The notes below the pieces were generated by a model. It ran no database searches and was not told the origin of the DNA. It saw only the letters and a list, made by a program, of their open reading frames with translations. From Paenarthrobacter sp. GOM3 (GTDB lineage Bacteria > Actinomycetota > Actinomycetes > Actinomycetales > Micrococcaceae): a stretch of 64,000 nucleotides of DNA. Shown piece by piece: positions 61,515 through 64,000 of this stretch; the stretch's first letter is position 1; each line of letters opens with the position of its first letter. Both the position numbers and the translations under genes were made by a program. The stretch lies in NCBI RefSeq assembly GCF_018215265.2, contig NZ_CP136562.1, positions 2,542,001 to 2,606,000 of the forward strand, given 5' to 3'.

Positions 61515-62450
61515 ATGGCAAGGATCTACGACGACGTCACGCAGCTGGTCGGTCGCACTCCGCTGGTCCGTTTGAACCGGCTCACCGAAGGCCTTGACGC
61601 CACCGTTGCAGTCAAGCTCGAGTTTTACAACCCTGCCAACAGTGTCAAGGACCGCATCGGCGTAGCCATCATTGACGCCGCCGAGAAGTCCGGTGCCTTG
61701 AAGCCCGGCGGAACCATCGTGGAGGGCACGTCCGGCAACACCGGCATCGCCTTGGCACTGGTTGGCGCTGCCCGCGGCTACAAGGTCATCCTGACCATGC
61801 CGGAGACCATGTCCACTGAGCGTCGCGTCATGTTGCGCGCCTACGGTGCCGAGATCGTCCTGACCCCGGGTTCTGAAGGCATGCGCGGGGCAGTGGAAAA
61901 GGCCCAGGAAATCGTGGCCAACACTGAGAACTCCATCTGGGCACAGCAGTTCGCCAACGAGGCCAACCCTGCGATCCACCGCACCACGACGGCCGAGGAA
62001 GTCTGGGAAGACACCGACGGCGAAGTGGACATCTTTGTTGCGGGCGTAGGTACCGGCGGCACCATCACCGGCGTCGGCCAGGTGCTCAAGGAGCGCAAGC
62101 CCGGCGTGCAGATCGTAGCTGTTGAGCCCAAGGACTCCGCGATCCTCAACGGCGGAGCACCTGGCCCCCACAAGATCCAGGGCATCGGCGCCAACTTCGT
62201 GCCCGAAATCCTCGACACCAACGTCTACGACGAGGTCCTCGACGCCACGTTGGAAGATTCGGTCCGCGTAGCCCGCGAACTCGGTGCCCGTGAAGGCATC
62301 CTGGGTGGCATCTCCTCGGGCGCCATCGTGTGGGGTGCCCTTGAGTTGGCCAAGCGTCCCGAGAACGCCGGCAAGCTCATCGTCGCCGTCGTCTGTGACT
62401 TTGGAGAGCGTTACATCTCCACCGTCCTGTTCGACGACATCCGCGGCTAG
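61515..62450 (+). CDS. cysK: cysteine synthase A (O-acetylserine sulfhydrylase)
   Basis: CysK makes cysteine from O-acetylserine and sulfide using PLP. The 311-residue enzyme has Lys45 in [31 protein letters not shown] and [11 protein letters not shown]. It is followed 41 bp later by cysE, whose product binds CysK in the cysteine synthase complex. A CATAAT -10-like box stands only 4 bases before the ATG and there is no good ribosome binding site, so the mode of initiation is unclear. Confidence 0.97.
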   Translation: MARIYDDVTQLVGRTPLVRLNRLTEGLDATVAVKLEFYNPANSVKDRIGVAIIDAAEKSGALKPGGTIVEGTSGNTGIALALVGAARGYKVILTMPETMSTERRVMLRAYGAEIVLTPGSEGMRGAVEKAQEIVANTENSIWAQQFANEANPAIHRTTTAEEVWEDTDGEVDIFVAGVGTGGTITGVGQVLKERKPGVQIVAVEPKDSAILNGGAPGPHKIQGIGANFVPEILDTNVYDEVLDATLEDSVRVARELGAREGILGGISSGAIVWGALELAKRPENAGKLIVAVVCDFGERYISTVLFDDIRG

Positions 62451-62491
62451 TACTTGGCCCGCACACCGTCATTTCCTGTAGAAAGGTCTTT

Positions 62492-63076
62492 GTGAGCTTC
62501 TTCGCAAGGCTTAAGGAAGACCTCGACGCCGCCCGGTCACACGACCCGGCGGCTCGAGGCTCTTTTGAGAACTTTTTCGCCTACTCCGGCCTCCACGCCA
62601 TCTGGGCGCATCGGGTAACGCACCGGCTGTGGCAAAACCCGGCACTCCGCTTCCCTGCCCGCCTGATTTCGCAGCTGGCCAGGTTCCTGACGGGTATCGA
62701 GATCCATCCCGGCGCCACCATCGGCCGGAGGTTCTTCATCGATCACGGCATGGGAGTGGTCATTGGGGAGACGGCCGAAATCGGTGAGGACGTGATGATC
62801 TATCACGGCGTGACCCTCGGCGGCCGCTCACTGGCCAAGGTCAAGCGGCACCCCACCATCGGCGACCGCGTCACCATCGGCGCCGGCGCCAAGGTCCTTG
62901 GCCCCATCACCATCGGAGCGGGCAGCGCTGTGGGCGCCAACGCCGTAGTGGTGAAGGATGCTCCCCCGGAATCCATCATCACGGGGATCCCGGCCACATG
63001 GCGGCATCGGGATGCGCGGTCGGAGACCAAGCCTGCCGTGGATCCGGCCGAGTACTACATCGAGTACCGGATCTAG
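62492..63076 (+). CDS. cysE: serine O-acetyltransferase
   Basis: CysE makes O-acetylserine from serine and acetyl-CoA. The 194-residue short form has an N-terminal helical part ([16 protein letters not shown]) and a left-handed beta-helix of hexapeptide repeats ([41 protein letters not shown]). The end ([11 protein letters not shown]) has the terminal Ile that inserts into the CysK active site. AGAAAGG precedes the GTG. The stop overlaps that of the convergent SDR gene by CTAG. Confidence 0.95.
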   Translation: MSFFARLKEDLDAARSHDPAARGSFENFFAYSGLHAIWAHRVTHRLWQNPALRFPARLISQLARFLTGIEIHPGATIGRRFFIDHGMGVVIGETAEIGEDVMIYHGVTLGGRSLAKVKRHPTIGDRVTIGAGAKVLGPITIGAGSAVGANAVVVKDAPPESIITGIPATWRHRDARSETKPAVDPAEYYIEYRI

Positions 63077-63915
63077 CCTCCTGCCAGTCTCCTGTAGAAA
63101 TTCAGGAAAACGGCGTCGAAGATCCTGTCCGGAAGAATTCTGCGCATCGCCAGGACGCTCCAGGCTCCCCTACCTACCGGGTAACGGGTCCTGGGGCGTT
63201 TTGCGTTGGCGGCCCGGACTATCGTGTTGGCGACCACCCGGGCAGGAGTTGAGAGGACGTGGCCGGCCCCGGAGGTGGAAGCCAACGCCGCAGCGACGAC
63301 ATGGGCTTGGTCTTTATACGGTCCCTCCCCCGAGTTGGCCAGCAGCCCAGTCCCTGCAATGGTTCCCCACTCGGAATCCGTTCCCGAGGGTTCGATGATG
63401 ACCACGTCCACGCCGTGGGGTTTTAGTTCCAAGCGCAGCGAATCGCTCATACCCTCCACTGCGAATTTGGTGCCGTGATACCAGGCGCCCAAGGGCTCGT
63501 AGATTTTTCCGCCGATGGACGTGACATTGATGATCCGGCCGGAACCGGCCCTGCGCATGCCGGGAATGACCAGCTGCGTCATTCGTGCCAGCCCCATGAC
63601 GTTGACCTCGAACTGGCGCCTGCCTTCATCGAGGGGAACTTCCTCCAGTGACCCGTAGGACCCGTAGCCGGCGTTGTTCACCAGCACATCAACCCTTCCA
63701 TGGGCCGTTTCCACCGCTGCCACTGCGGATGCCATGGACTGCTCCGACGTCACGTCCAAGGACAGGACAGAGATTCCATGCAGCTTGAGGGGCTCCATCT
63801 TGTCAACACGGCGAGCACCCGCGTAGACGGTAAAGCCGGAGTCCTTCAGGGCGATGGCGGTTTCGAAACCGATTCCCGTGGAGGCCCCTGTAACGAGTGC
63901 GATCCGCGCTGTCAT
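63073..63915 (-). CDS. short-chain dehydrogenase/reductase
   Basis: The 280-residue SDR has [12 protein letters not shown] at 9-20, [10 protein letters not shown] near 85-94, the catalytic [24 protein letters not shown] (Ser, Tyr, Lys) and a long C-terminal extension. ARRVDKM after the second strand suggests NADP. Substrate unknown. AAAGGA precedes the ATG. It meets cysE tail to tail with a 4-bp overlap. Confidence 0.85.
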   Translation of the reverse strand: MTARIALVTGASTGIGFETAIALKDSGFTVYAGARRVDKMEPLKLHGISVLSLDVTSEQSMASAVAAVETAHGRVDVLVNNAGYGSYGSLEEVPLDEGRRQFEVNVMGLARMTQLVIPGMRRAGSGRIINVTSIGGKIYEPLGAWYHGTKFAVEGMSDSLRLELKPHGVDVVIIEPSGTDSEWGTIAGTGLLANSGEGPYKDQAHVVAAALASTSGAGHVLSTPARVVANTIVRAANAKRPRTRYPVGRGAWSVLAMRRILPDRIFDAVFLNFYRRLAGG

Positions 63916-63967
63916 GGCTTTAGTCCTTTGCTGGCGGCCAGCGCACCGGCACCCGGCACGGCAAAGG

Positions 63968-64000
63968 CCGGCTCCTCCCAGCCTAGTGGGAGGGAACCGG
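63968..64000. repeat. hairpin at the right edge of the window
   Basis: CCGG...CCTCCCA (63968-63980) pairs with TGGGAGG...CCGG (63987-64000) with internal mismatches. It may be the terminator of a gene beyond the window. Confidence 0.4.

Noticed and set aside
1..64000. Search for CRISPR arrays, insertion sequences, prophage genes, toxin-antitoxin pairs and biosynthetic clusters.
   Set aside because: No regularly spaced repeats, transposase, integrase, phage structural gene, toxin-antitoxin pair or multi-domain synthase was seen; the window is mostly core genome.

Overview
The window is high-GC actinobacterial chromosome, most probably from the Micrococcaceae (Arthrobacter/Paenarthrobacter type). 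The signs are paired ClpP1/ClpP2, an MptB-like polyprenol-phosphomannose mannosyltransferase, a homologue of the mycothiol-dependent reductase Rv2466c, a group II truncated haemoglobin HbO, an ultrashort translational T-box on ileS, many GTG/TTG starts and many promoters placed for leaderless mRNAs. From memory, the order rsfS-nadD-proA-proB-obg-rpmA-rplU-rne-ndk-folC-(ileS)-valS-clpX-clpP2-clpP1-tig-nei-rpiB-pepN follows Mycobacterium tuberculosis Rv2420c to Rv2467, so the first 41 kb is a conserved actinobacterial core block with local insertions.

Layout. 1-3.4 kb: start of a sugar-type ABC binding lipoprotein, a ROK regulator, an RsmC/RlmG-like rRNA methyltransferase and a small cupin. 3.5-4.7 kb: two identical tRNA-Ala(GGC) genes flanking a regulator of the gamma-butyrolactone-receptor (ScbR/ArpA) type, with a 390-bp leader region rich in dyads. 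4.8-12.4 kb (minus): rsfS, an Ala/Pro/Glu-rich membrane-anchored protein, nadD, a small membrane protein, proA-proB, obg, rpmA, rplU. 12.7-17.7 kb (minus): a thiD-tenA fusion under a TPP riboswitch, then RNase E/G. 18-29.4 kb: VKOR, ndk, DUF4233, folC, ileS with T-box, an EEP-family membrane protein, an SDR and valS. 29.7-41.3 kb: an Fpg/Nei glycosylase, the Rv2466c homologue, clpX, clpP2, clpP1, tig, tRNA-Pro, tRNA-Gly, a second Fpg/Nei glycosylase, rpiB, a membrane protein and pepN. 41.3-53.2 kb: osmC-like, an NAD-dependent epimerase-like protein, mscS-glbO, tesB, ettA, a lipoprotein, SRPBCC, tRNA-Arg, an ssb paralogue, GNAT, AlkD-like, mptB and orn. 53.3-64 kb: tRNA-His, def, an acyltransferase-like gene, a membrane-anchored HNH nuclease, a long-form gap, RNase P RNA, yaaA, a coiled-coil zinc-ribbon relative, a NIF3-like gene, msrA, cysK-cysE and an SDR.

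How the genes work together. Most of the window is growth machinery: tRNA charging (ileS, valS, five tRNAs), ribosome biogenesis and translation control (obg, rsfS, rplU, rpmA, ettA, def, a methyltransferase), RNA turnover (RNase E/G, orn, rnpB), protein folding and turnover (tig, clpX, clpP1P2, pepN), and proline, folate, thiamine, NAD and cysteine synthesis. A second theme is redox and DNA damage defence: two Fpg/Nei glycosylases, an AlkD-like protein, msrA, an OsmC-like protein, yaaA, VKOR and the Rv2466c-like protein.

No CRISPR array, insertion sequence, prophage or toxin-antitoxin pair was seen. The most interesting signals are small and regulatory. One is a 16-bp perfect inverted repeat whose right arm covers the start codon of an apparently leaderless osmC-like gene. 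Another is the orphan ScbR-like regulator with an operator-like dyad between twin tRNAs. There are also several unexplained dyads at promoters (RNase E/G, VKOR, the Fpg/Nei glycosylase, the HNH nuclease), and two proteins that have lost expected cysteines.
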